Below, in pieces: positions 1-9,128 of a stretch of 46,753 nucleotides of DNA (position 1 is the stretch's first letter; the number at the start of each line of letters is the position of its first letter). Source of the DNA: Desulfonema limicola. Lineage in GTDB: Bacteria > Desulfobacterota > Desulfobacteria > Desulfobacterales > Desulfosalsimonadaceae. A model generated the notes under the pieces. That model made no database searches. It was not told the origin of the DNA and was given only the letters and a program-made list of their open reading frames with translations. The stretch covers positions 1-46,753 of the forward strand of contig DYLE01000001.1 in the NCBI GenBank assembly GCA_020722245.1. Reading direction: 5' to 3'. A program made the position numbers and the translations under genes.

Positions 1-133
1 CTGTGGTTAAATCCTTCATTTTCGAATTTGAAAAACCTAAGTTCCTTGGAAGTCAAAACTGTTCGCTTCGTGAGTCTTTCGGGGCGCTTATTCCCCCGAA
101 ATCCTCAATCTTGCTCACAGCTGACTTTTTACT
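1..133 (+). repeat. Composite intergenic repeat, copy 1 (truncated by the window edge)
   Basis: The window opens inside this element at 'ctgtggttaa', which matches the end of a block found complete in copies 2 and 3. A conserved 'cctaagttccttggaa' segment follows, then an imperfect palindrome from AAGTCA (50-55) to TGACTT (122-127), then 'ttttactg'. The palindrome arms share TTTCGGGG/CCCCGAAA near the centre, so a hairpin can form. The copy ends about 45 bases before the aacS start and forms its 5' leader. This core is the short form: it lacks the 85-base hairpin inserted in copy 3, and it lies in the opposite orientation relative to its flanks compared with copy 3. No protein is encoded. Confidence 0.8.
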
Positions 134-178
134 GATGCATCACGTTGGTAATGCAGGGCTTAGAAAAAGGAGGAGCTG

Positions 179-2134
<1,956 letters not shown>

Positions 2135-2145
2135 AGGAGTCATCA

Positions 2146-2910
2146 GTGACCGGCCCGACAAACCCCATCGATAACCTGTCCCCAAAAGACCTTGCCCAAT
2201 ACGTGATCAACCTGTTTCACCGGATCATCGTCCATTACGCCTTCTGGTTTACCGAGGTCCGGCACCAGATGGGAATGGAGGCGGCCCTGGACATTATGGA
2301 GAGCGCCACCAACCGAAGCCTTCAGATTCAGATGGAGCGTTTATCCAAAACCCTTGGTTTTGGAATTCAGGACGGGCTTCCTTCAGCTCTGGCGGACATG
2401 CCTAAAACCTCCTTGTTGAAGCTTTTAAACAGCGTATCCGCCAACTGGCTCGCCAACGACGGGGTCTGGTTTCAGGCCGTGGAGTTCAGCCACGGCTTAA
2501 ACGATGCCAAGCGGTGCAACGACTCGGCCTGGGCCCAGTTCTCGCCGTTTGAAGCCTGGTCTATTCGCAAATTTTTCAATATGCCCGAACACCCCGGGCT
2601 GGAGGGGCTGAAAAAAGCGCTGGGCTTCCGCCTCTATGCCCACATCAACGTGCAATCCATCGTGGAGGAAGGCCCCACGAGCTTTGTTTTTCAAATGAAC
2701 GACTGCCGGGTTCAGTCGGCCAGAAAGCGCAAAGGTCTGGAGGATTACCCCTGCAAGACCGCCGGGCTGGTGGAGTATACCTATTTTGCCCGGGCGATCG
2801 ACGACCGGATTCAGACCGAATGCCTGGGATGCCCGCCGGACCCGCATCCGGAGCAGTGGTACTGCGCCTGGCGGTTCTCCATTCCCGCAGACAAAGAGGG
2901 GTTGCCATGA
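2146..2910 (+). CDS. DUF6125-like protein of unknown function
   Basis: About 254 residues, soluble, no signal peptide. The N-terminal half is helical with an aromatic/His pattern (IIVHYAFWFTEV) and the C-terminal part ends in a Cys-rich piece, ECLGCPPDPHPEQWYCAWRF. This resembles the DUF6125 family, which has no established activity; similarity to thiazoline-carboxylate-hydrolase-like proteins is possible but unproven. I place the start at the GTG at 2146 because AAGGAGT lies 5 bases before it; an in-frame TTG at 2131 has no such site. The stop overlaps the next gene's start as ATGA, so translation is probably coupled with the crotonase. Context suggests a role in acyl-CoA metabolism, perhaps as a binding or sensing protein. 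Confidence 0.6.
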   Translation: MTGPTNPIDNLSPKDLAQYVINLFHRIIVHYAFWFTEVRHQMGMEAALDIMESATNRSLQIQMERLSKTLGFGIQDGLPSALADMPKTSLLKLLNSVSANWLANDGVWFQAVEFSHGLNDAKRCNDSAWAQFSPFEAWSIRKFFNMPEHPGLEGLKKALGFRLYAHINVQSIVEEGPTSFVFQMNDCRVQSARKRKGLEDYPCKTAGLVEYTYFARAIDDRIQTECLGCPPDPHPEQWYCAWRFSIPADKEGLP

Positions 2911-3710
2911 GGTATCAGGAAATCCTGTTTGAGAAAAAGAACGGTATCGCCCTGCTGACCTTAAACCGTCCGGACATCCGCAACGCCATCACCGGGGCGC
3001 GGATGATCGATGAGATCGAGGATGCCTGCCGGTCCGTGAATGCGGATGGCGCCGTGAAGGTGCTGATCATCACGGCGGCTGATCCGGCGTTTTCAGCCGG
3101 CGGGAACATCAAGGAGATGGCGGCGAAAACCGGAATGTTTGCCGGAACCCCGGCCCAGCTCATGGAAAGCTACCGCAGGCAGGTGCAACGGATTCCTCTG
3201 GCGGTTTATGGAATTGAAGCCCCCACCATTGCGGCGGTGAACGGCCCGGCCATCGGCGCCGGATGCGACCTGGCCCTCATGTGCGACATGCGGGTCGCTT
3301 CGGAAAGGGCGGTCTTCGGCGAAACCTTTATTTGTGTCGGCCTGATTCCGGGGGACGGCGGTTCCTACTTCCTGCCCCGGATCGTGGGCATGGCCCGGGC
3401 CTGTGAAATGACGTTTACCGGAGAGCGGGTGGACGCGAAAAAGGCCCTGGCCATCGGCCTGGTCAATGCCGTGGTGCCCCATGACCGGTTGATTCAGGAG
3501 GCTGTGGCGCTTGCCGAAAGGATCGCCGAAAAGCCTGCTCAAGCCCTGCGCATGGCCAAGCGGCTTCTCTACATGGGCCAAGACGTCAGCCTGCGAAGCC
3601 TGCTGGAGCAGTCCGCGGCCTACCAGGCCCTCTGCCATCACACCGAGGACCACATGGAGGCCCTGGCGGCCGTGTTTGAAAAGCGAAAGCCTGAGTTCAA
3701 GGGCCGGTAA
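2907..3710 (+). CDS. Enoyl-CoA hydratase/isomerase (crotonase) family protein, atypical active site
   Basis: A 267-residue crotonase-fold protein. Oxyanion-hole segments are visible: FSAGGNIKEM (about 62-71) and AIGAGCDLALMCD (115-127). In classical enoyl-CoA hydratase two Glu (144 and 164, rat numbering) activate water; here the equivalents appear to be Asp121 and Phe141 (GETFICVGLIPGDGG), so simple hydratase activity is doubtful. An isomerase, hydrolase or lyase role in the superfamily is as likely. The ATG at 2907 overlaps the preceding stop by 4 bases, so I use it over upstream in-frame codons. It is the third gene of the unit headed by acetoacetate-CoA ligase and probably acts on the same acyl-CoA stream. 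Confidence 0.82.
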   Translation: MRYQEILFEKKNGIALLTLNRPDIRNAITGARMIDEIEDACRSVNADGAVKVLIITAADPAFSAGGNIKEMAAKTGMFAGTPAQLMESYRRQVQRIPLAVYGIEAPTIAAVNGPAIGAGCDLALMCDMRVASERAVFGETFICVGLIPGDGGSYFLPRIVGMARACEMTFTGERVDAKKALAIGLVNAVVPHDRLIQEAVALAERIAEKPAQALRMAKRLLYMGQDVSLRSLLEQSAAYQALCHHTEDHMEALAAVFEKRKPEFKGR

Positions 3711-3797
3711 ATAGCGCCTCGGCAGCTGTGCGGAAGGTTCTTTTGAGCAAGCCTATGGAATTACTTGAGCGGATTGCCGTCAACTGGCGGATAAGCG

Positions 3798-4196
3798 ATG
3801 AGCGTTAAGCTGTTTGGCAGAAAAAATTCGGGAATCGGTCTGGCCCTCATCAGCCTGGGGCTGATCCTCACCTATAACCTGTTTCATGAGAAATCCGATA
3901 GAATCCCGCTGCTCTTCTCTGACGAGCTGATATTTTACGGCCCGGCCCTTCTGATCGCCGGAATCGTGCTGGTGCTTCGGCGTGGGGCTTGGAACCAGAG
4001 GATTTTTTCCAGGGCTCTTTTTCTTCAAGTGGGCCTGATCATGCTGATACTGGGCGGGTTTCCCTGGATTTACACACCGCTGATTATCCGTGACGGCGGA
4101 ATGGAAGGCTCCGGCATGCTGGGGTTAATCATTTTTATTTTTCTCGGCCTTCCCGGACTGATCGTTACGGTTCTCGGCCTTTTGATGAGGGATTAA
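3798..4196 (+). CDS. Small integral membrane protein, unknown function
   Basis: 132 residues with about four hydrophobic spans: roughly 9-27 (GLALISLGLILTYNLF), 42-59 (YGPALLIAGIVLVL), 74-92 (LFLQVGLIMLILGGFPW) and 106-129 (LGLIIFIFLGLPGLIVTVLGLL). Basic residues between spans 2 and 3 (LRRGAWNQR) suggest an inner-membrane protein with that loop in the cytoplasm. No enzymatic motif is recognised. The gene lies 87 bases after the crotonase and 6 bases before the CDF transporter, with which it is probably co-transcribed. I do not recognise the family; codon use looks like its neighbours. Confidence 0.6.
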   Translation: MSVKLFGRKNSGIGLALISLGLILTYNLFHEKSDRIPLLFSDELIFYGPALLIAGIVLVLRRGAWNQRIFSRALFLQVGLIMLILGGFPWIYTPLIIRDGGMEGSGMLGLIIFIFLGLPGLIVTVLGLLMRD

Positions 4197-4202
4197 AAGC
4201 GT

Positions 4203-5105
4203 GTGAATCTGCATGACCGCCAGCGCGATATCCGTAAAGTAACCGGGGCCGGGCTTGTCCTGAATCTGATACTTTTCGGTTTCAAGTTTGCTGCCGGCAT
4301 CGCCGGATCAAGCCAGGCCGTGGTGGCGGACGCCATACACAGCCTGACCGACGGCCTGACCGATATCCTTGTCATCGCCGGATCCTACTTCTGGGAAATG
4401 CCTCCGGATGCCCATCATCCTTACGGCCACCGCCGGATTGAAACCCTTGTGACCCTTGTGATCGGCGCGGTTCTTCTGCTGACAGGGATCGGGATCGCCT
4501 GGCAGGCGGTCGGACGGTTTTATGCGGGAGCGTCCCCTTCGCCGGGCTGGATCGCCGCCCTGGCCGCCGCCGTTTCCATCGTCGTCAAGGAGATGCTCTA
4601 CCGCTGGACCATCCGGGCCGGAAAAAGGCTTAAGAGTCCGGCCCTGATGGCCAATGCCTGGGATCACCGCTCAGACGCTCTCGGCTCGATCCTTACGCTT
4701 GTCGCCGTCAGCGGTGCGATCCTTTTTCCCGCCTGGTCTTTTCTGGACCAGGCGGGCGCTGCAGTGATTTCTGTTTTTATACTGCATGCAGCGGCCTCCA
4801 TCCTGTGGCCTTCACTCCGGGAGTTGCTGGATGTAGCCGCGCCTGAGGAGGTATGCGGGCAAATAAAGGCCGTCTGCCTTGAACACAGCGCGGTCAGACA
4901 GGTGCATAAACTCAGAACCCGGTATGCCGGGATGCGGATTTACGCGGACCTGCATCTCCTTGTGGACGGAAAAATGACCGTGTCTGAAGGCCACCGTGTC
5001 GCCGGGGAGGTTAAAAACAGAATATTGTCCGAGGTTTCCGATATTATGGATGTGCTGATCCATATCGAGCCGGCGGATGAGGTGCCTGCAGAGGAAAGCT
5101 GTTGA
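4203..5105 (+). CDS. Cation diffusion facilitator (CDF) family metal exporter
   Basis: A 300-residue inner-membrane metal/H+ antiporter of the CDF (SLC30-like) family. Six membrane spans are followed by a cytoplasmic domain (about 205-295) with the typical YADLHLLVDG strand. The transport-site motifs are visible: His46 and Asp50 in ADAIHSLTDG of span 2, and Asp154 and Asp158 in NAWDHRSDALGS of span 5. Zinc transporters usually carry HxxxD in both spans, whereas the span-5 motif here is DxxxD, so the metal (Zn, Fe, Mn or other) cannot be named. The start is GTG, 6 bases after the upstream stop. No metal regulator is adjacent. Confidence 0.88.
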   Translation: MNLHDRQRDIRKVTGAGLVLNLILFGFKFAAGIAGSSQAVVADAIHSLTDGLTDILVIAGSYFWEMPPDAHHPYGHRRIETLVTLVIGAVLLLTGIGIAWQAVGRFYAGASPSPGWIAALAAAVSIVVKEMLYRWTIRAGKRLKSPALMANAWDHRSDALGSILTLVAVSGAILFPAWSFLDQAGAAVISVFILHAAASILWPSLRELLDVAAPEEVCGQIKAVCLEHSAVRQVHKLRTRYAGMRIYADLHLLVDGKMTVSEGHRVAGEVKNRILSEVSDIMDVLIHIEPADEVPAEESC

Positions 5106-5157
5106 ACGGTTTTTTTTTCGTATTCCATCTTTTTTTTGTAGGACGTTTTGAATCCGT

Positions 5158-5748
5158 TCAGAGGCAGACCAGAGGATTCATATCGTAGAGGGGTGCGCCG
5201 GCCCTGGCCACAGGTGCCATGGCGCCGAGCCTCGGGCTGATGACCCCGCCGCCCTTGAGGATCGCGATCATGGCGCCGGTTTTATTGGCGATGCCGGTTT
5301 TTAAGCAGGCCGCATGAATCCGGGGGGCGCTGATGATCCGGTGGACGGCATAGCCTTTCATGGTCTCCACAAGCTCGGGTATCTTTTCCCATTGGGGTTC
5401 GCCCATGTCTCGATACAGGGATCGCAACGCCCTTTCGAGCTCAAATTCGCCGGTTTCCAGGGCAACCCTGATGAGGTATCGGACGATATTGGGCATTTCA
5501 TAGGCTTCACCGGGCGCCGGCATCAGAATCCGGTCATCCCATTCCCCGCACCGGGCCGCGCGCCGGGGAATCAGAAGCTTAAAGTCCCAGGCCAGCAGCA
5601 GGATTTCCGCGAAATCAACGTTTGCGATGTTTTTGATTTCATCGGAGGTGACGGCGGATTTCCGGTACGCCGTCGCCAGAACTTCGGCAAGCCGGGGCAG
5701 GAGCGCATCCTCTCCGATCACCTTTAGGGCCTGTTCGAGTTTTTTCAT
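5158..5748 (-). CDS. Uncharacterised soluble protein
   Basis: 196 residues, mostly helical in character, no signal peptide or membrane span. Visible features are an N-terminal helix (KKLEQALKVIGEDALLPRLAEVLA), a central block with PRRAARCGEWDDRILMP and a Gly-rich C-terminal stretch (LKGGGVISPRLG). The first 60 residues vaguely suggest a helical DNA-binding or protein-interaction bundle, but I see no convincing helix-turn-helix. It is transcribed alone, convergent with the CDF gene 52 bases away. Coding character is supported by length, normal composition and no competing long frame. I do not recognise it. Confidence 0.55.
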   Translation of the reverse strand: MKKLEQALKVIGEDALLPRLAEVLATAYRKSAVTSDEIKNIANVDFAEILLLAWDFKLLIPRRAARCGEWDDRILMPAPGEAYEMPNIVRYLIRVALETGEFELERALRSLYRDMGEPQWEKIPELVETMKGYAVHRIISAPRIHAACLKTGIANKTGAMIAILKGGGVISPRLGAMAPVARAGAPLYDMNPLVCL

Positions 5749-5862
5749 GGTCTATATCGAGTACCCTTCTTTTTTATTTTATTATACTCCATCAGCCGAT
5801 TTTTTTAAAGGAATCAACGGATGAAAATCTCAATGCCCCCTCTGCGTTTTTGCCCGCTTTTC

Positions 5863-5891
5863 TTGACACATAGGGATCACTTTGAGATACT
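5863..5891 (+). promoter_or_regulatory. Candidate sigma70-type promoter
   Basis: TTGACA (5863-5868, consensus), a 17-base spacer, then GATACT (5886-5891, four of six). It points rightwards, just upstream of repeat copy 2, and would give the flavoprotein gene at 6244 a leader of about 350 bases made largely of the repeat. Seen by pattern only. Confidence 0.4.
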
Positions 5892-5900
5892 TTTTTTGAT

Positions 5901-6178
5901 GGTTTCATAAAAAGATGTTTATCCCGCTATGCGGTATTTTTATAGTAAGTAACTTACCAATTTTTTTTGAATATTTTTATTACAGAAAGAGAAGGCTGAA
6001 GGTAGAAGACTGAAGTCTGAAGGTGAAAAACTGGCGTTTTTCTCTGTGTGCTTTGTGCTCTCTGTGGTTAATTTGTTTATTCTTCAAACCGGAAAATCTA
6101 AGTCCCTTGGAATCTCAATATCTGCGTTGCGCTGCATCCCTCGGGATTTGCGACGCCTTGATCTTGAATTTTTTACTT
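5901..6178 (+). repeat. Composite intergenic repeat, copy 2
   Basis: In sense order it carries a 'ggtttcat' edge, 'tatcccgctat', a GCTGAAGGTAGAAG-type tract (about 5993-6026), a 41-base block (6037-6077) that by eye is identical to the reverse complement of 23513-23553, 'cttcaaaccgg' with 'taagt..cttggaa', a palindromic core and 'ttttttact'. The core differs from copies 1 and 3: its arms are GCGTTGCGCTGCATCCC and GGGATTTGCGACGC. It ends about 65 bases before the 6244 start and is oriented with that gene. Confidence 0.82.
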
Positions 6179-6243
6179 TGCCATCCAACTTGATTTTTTA
6201 TGAGTTTATTCTTTTTTAATCTTAAACAAGAGAGAGAAAAATT

Positions 6244-7212
6244 ATGCTCAAGACCAGGGTAACGGAGATGCTGGGGATCGACTATCCGCTCATCGGCGGC
6301 GCCATGATGTGGATATCCAACGCCGAGTACGTATCGGCCATGTCCAACGCCGGAGGCATGGGGATTATCGCCTCCGCCAACTATCCATCCAAAGATGCCT
6401 TTGCTGCGGCCATCGGTAAAATGAAGCACCTCACTGATAAACCCTTCGGGGTCAATATCAACCTTTTTCCCGCCATGCGGCAGATCGACAACAATGAGTA
6501 TATCGATGTCATGGCCGATTATGGGTTAAAGATCGTCGAAACCTCCGGACATCATGCGCCGGAAGAACTGGTCGGCCGTTTCAAGGACCTGGGCATGACC
6601 TGGATTCACAAGTGCGTGGGGGTGCGTTACGCCAAAAAGGTGGAGGAGATGGGCGCGGACATCGTCACGGTGGTGGGGTATGAAAACGGCGGCGCCACCG
6701 GAATGCTGGACATCGGGACCCTGGTGCTGGTCCCGGTGGTGGTGGATGCGGTCCGTCTGCCGGTTATCGGAGGAGGCGGGGTGGCTGACGGAAGAGGGCT
6801 TGCGGCAATCCTGGCCCTGGGCGGCTCAGCAGCCATCATGGGGACCCGCCTGTTAGCCACCCAGGAAGCGCCGATTCACGAAGAGATAAAAAAGGCCCTG
6901 GTCAACGCCTCGGAAACCGACACGATGCTGATCATGCGCTCCCTGAAAGCCACCCACCGGGTGCTGGCCAATCAGGCCGCCAGAGACTGCCTGGCCCTGG
7001 AGGAAAGCAAGGCGGATTTTATGAAGATCTATGAGGTGATCAAGGGGGAAAACGCCAAACGGATGTTTGACAAGGGGGAGATCGACAGCGGTATCCTGGC
7101 CTGCGGCCAGGGGGTGGGGCTGGTGCATGACATTCCCAGCATCAAGGATCTTTTTGACAGGATCGTAAAACAGGCCGCTGAGGTGATCGCGGGTTTGATG
7201 AAAAAGATTTAA
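6244..7212 (+). CDS. NAD(P)H-dependent flavin oxidoreductase, 2-nitropropane dioxygenase/FabK-like family
   Basis: A 322-residue FMN-binding TIM-barrel protein. The N-terminal GIDYPLIGGAMMWIS and SNAGGMGII segments and the C-terminal phosphate-binding run VIGGGGVADGRG with SAAIMGTRLLAT are typical. Nitronate monooxygenases carry a catalytic His in an EAGGH-type motif; here the segment is YENGGATGML, without His, so nitronate oxidation should not be assumed. An enoyl reductase-like or other FMN oxidoreductase role is as likely. It lies 23 bases before the CoA-transferase/GNAT fusion, probably in the same operon, which hints at an acyl-CoA or acyl-ACP substrate. Its leader contains repeat copy 2. 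Confidence 0.85.
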   Translation: MLKTRVTEMLGIDYPLIGGAMMWISNAEYVSAMSNAGGMGIIASANYPSKDAFAAAIGKMKHLTDKPFGVNINLFPAMRQIDNNEYIDVMADYGLKIVETSGHHAPEELVGRFKDLGMTWIHKCVGVRYAKKVEEMGADIVTVVGYENGGATGMLDIGTLVLVPVVVDAVRLPVIGGGGVADGRGLAAILALGGSAAIMGTRLLATQEAPIHEEIKKALVNASETDTMLIMRSLKATHRVLANQAARDCLALEESKADFMKIYEVIKGENAKRMFDKGEIDSGILACGQGVGLVHDIPSIKDLFDRIVKQAAEVIAGLMKKI

Positions 7213-7235
7213 ATCAGGTTACAGCGCATAGGGAA

Positions 7236-9128
7236 ATGGATTTAAAGGCGTACTGCCCCCAGAAAATCATGACCGCCCGGGAGGCCATTGCCCGGGTTAA
7301 AACCGGAAGCCGGATTTTTATCGGATCCGGATGCGGCGAGCCCCAGCATCTGATTCATGCACTGGTCCGCAGAGACGATTTGCAGGACATCATGATCTAC
7401 CAGATGCTTTCGTTTACCCTGGCGAAATACATCGACGACCCTGGTTTTATGAGGCGGTTTTTCCTGAAACTTTTTTTCATCAGCCGGGACATGAGAAAAG
7501 CCGCGTTTGAGGGTAAAATTGATTACATCCCCGCCTATCTGTCTCAGATCCCCCGCCTGTTTTACGGCAAGTGGATCGGACTGGATGTGGCCCTTGTTCA
7601 GGTCAGTCCGCCTGACAAGCACGGTTATTGCAGTCTGGGGGTTTCCGTGGACATCACCCGTGCCGGAATGGCCAATGCCTCCCTGGTGATCGCCCAGGTG
7701 AACCGCCACATGCCCGCCACCCGGGGGGACAGCCATGTTCATGTGGATGAAATCGATTACCTGGTGTTGCAGGATGAGCCCATCGTGGAGTATTTCCCTG
7801 CCGTCCAGAAGGATGAGGAGGTGGCCCGGCGGATCGGGCATTATGTGTCCCAGCTGGTGGATGACGGCGCCACCCTCCAGATCGGGTTCGGCACCCTGCC
7901 GAACGTGATCCTGGGGTTTTTAGGGGATAAAAAGGACCTGGGGGTTCATACCCAGGTGATCACCGACGGGTTTATTCCGCTCATCGAGAACAACGTCATC
8001 ACCTGCAAGAAAAAGAACCACCTGCCCGGAAGAATCGTCGCCTCCCTGTGCATGGGTTCCAGACAGCTGTATGCCTATGTGGACAACAACCCCTTATTTT
8101 ACTTCCGTTCAGCGGATTATGTGAATGACCCCAACATCATCGCCTTAAACGACAACCTGATTTCCATCAGCTCCGCCCTGGAGGTGGATTTGACCGGGCA
8201 GATCTGCTCCGACTCGGTGGGATACATGTTTTACAGCGGCATCGGGGACCAGGTGGACTTCCTTCGGGGCAGCGCCATGTCAAAAGGGGGGTTTTCGATC
8301 ATTGCGCTTCCTTCCACGGCCCAGAACGGCCAGGTTTCCCGCATCCTTCCCCATTTGAGCGAGGGGGCCGGCGTGGCCACCACCCGCGGGGACGCCCATT
8401 TCGTGGTGACGGAGTATGGAATCGCCGAGCTCCAGGGAAAGAGCATTTACCAGCGGGTGATGGAAATGACCCAGATTGCGCATCCGAAATTCAGGGCCAC
8501 GCTGATCGAGATCGCGAAAAAGCGCCATTATATTTTCTCGGATCAGCTCCCTCCGATCCAGGATGATCTGATTTTCATCGAAGGGTATAAAACCAGCATG
8601 CGGCTTAAAAACAACCGGGTGGTGGAGTTTCGGCCCATCCTTCCTTCCGATGAATTCAGTTACCGCAATTTTTTTTATTCCCTGCAGGAGCAGACGGTGT
8701 ATTTTCGATTTTTTTACCGGATGAAGACCTTTTCCCATGAGGTCGTTCAGAAGCACTGGGCGAGCGTGGACTATCGGAAGAACATGTCCATCATCGGGCT
8801 GGTCATGCGCGGCGGTCACAAGGAAATCATCGCCATCGGCACCTATGCCGAGACCGAGCACCAGGATATGGCCGAGGTCGCCTTTGTGGTTCGCGAAGAC
8901 TATCAGAACATGGGGATCGCGTCTTTTCTCATGCGCCAGCTGGAAGATATCGCCAAAAAAAATAATTATAAGGGGTTTATCGCCACGGTGTTAAGAGAAA
9001 ACCATGCGATGCTGCGCTCTTTTAAAAAGAACTATCCAAACCTGCTCGTAAAACAGGATGCGCATCCCGAGCTCACCCTGATCATGAAGTTTGAACAGGA
9101 TCAGAAGAAGGAAGACCCCGCTTTCTAG
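7236..9128 (+). CDS. Acetyl-CoA hydrolase/transferase-like domain fused to a GNAT acetyltransferase
   Basis: 630 residues. Residues 1 to about 440 match the acetyl-CoA hydrolase/4-hydroxybutyrate CoA-transferase family (VQVSPPDKHGYCSLGVSVD, QIGFGTLPN, DYVNDPNIIALNDNLISI, VVTEYGIAEL). About 455-625 is a GNAT domain with the acetyl-CoA loop REDYQNMGIASFLM, most like the Pat-type domains that acetylate acyl-CoA synthetases. In family enzymes an IHTE motif supplies the Glu that forms the enzyme-CoA thioester (Glu238 in the Clostridium aminobutyricum enzyme). Here it reads VHTQ, with Gln240 (codon CAG, 7953-7955). Transferase activity is therefore in doubt and the domain may only bind acyl-CoA. 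The stop abuts the stop of the convergent glgB gene with no base between. Confidence 0.85.
   Translation: MDLKAYCPQKIMTAREAIARVKTGSRIFIGSGCGEPQHLIHALVRRDDLQDIMIYQMLSFTLAKYIDDPGFMRRFFLKLFFISRDMRKAAFEGKIDYIPAYLSQIPRLFYGKWIGLDVALVQVSPPDKHGYCSLGVSVDITRAGMANASLVIAQVNRHMPATRGDSHVHVDEIDYLVLQDEPIVEYFPAVQKDEEVARRIGHYVSQLVDDGATLQIGFGTLPNVILGFLGDKKDLGVHTQVITDGFIPLIENNVITCKKKNHLPGRIVASLCMGSRQLYAYVDNNPLFYFRSADYVNDPNIIALNDNLISISSALEVDLTGQICSDSVGYMFYSGIGDQVDFLRGSAMSKGGFSIIALPSTAQNGQVSRILPHLSEGAGVATTRGDAHFVVTEYGIAELQGKSIYQRVMEMTQIAHPKFRATLIEIAKKRHYIFSDQLPPIQDDLIFIEGYKTSMRLKNNRVVEFRPILPSDEFSYRNFFYSLQEQTVYFRFFYRMKTFSHEVVQKHWASVDYRKNMSIIGLVMRGGHKEIIAIGTYAETEHQDMAEVAFVVREDYQNMGIASFLMRQLEDIAKKNNYKGFIATVLRENHAMLRSFKKNYPNLLVKQDAHPELTLIMKFEQDQKKEDPAF

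Larger units (their letters stand above)
5749..6243. other. 495-base intergenic region holding repeat copy 2
   Basis: No credible gene. It contains the candidate promoter at 5863-5891 and the composite repeat at 5901-6178. Inside the repeat a short hairpin GTAAG-TAA-CTTAC (5945-5957) is followed by eight T residues after a three-base gap, and might act as a weak attenuator. The last 60 bases before the ATG are AT-rich and include a purine-rich AGAGAGAG ribosome-site region. Confidence 0.6.
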
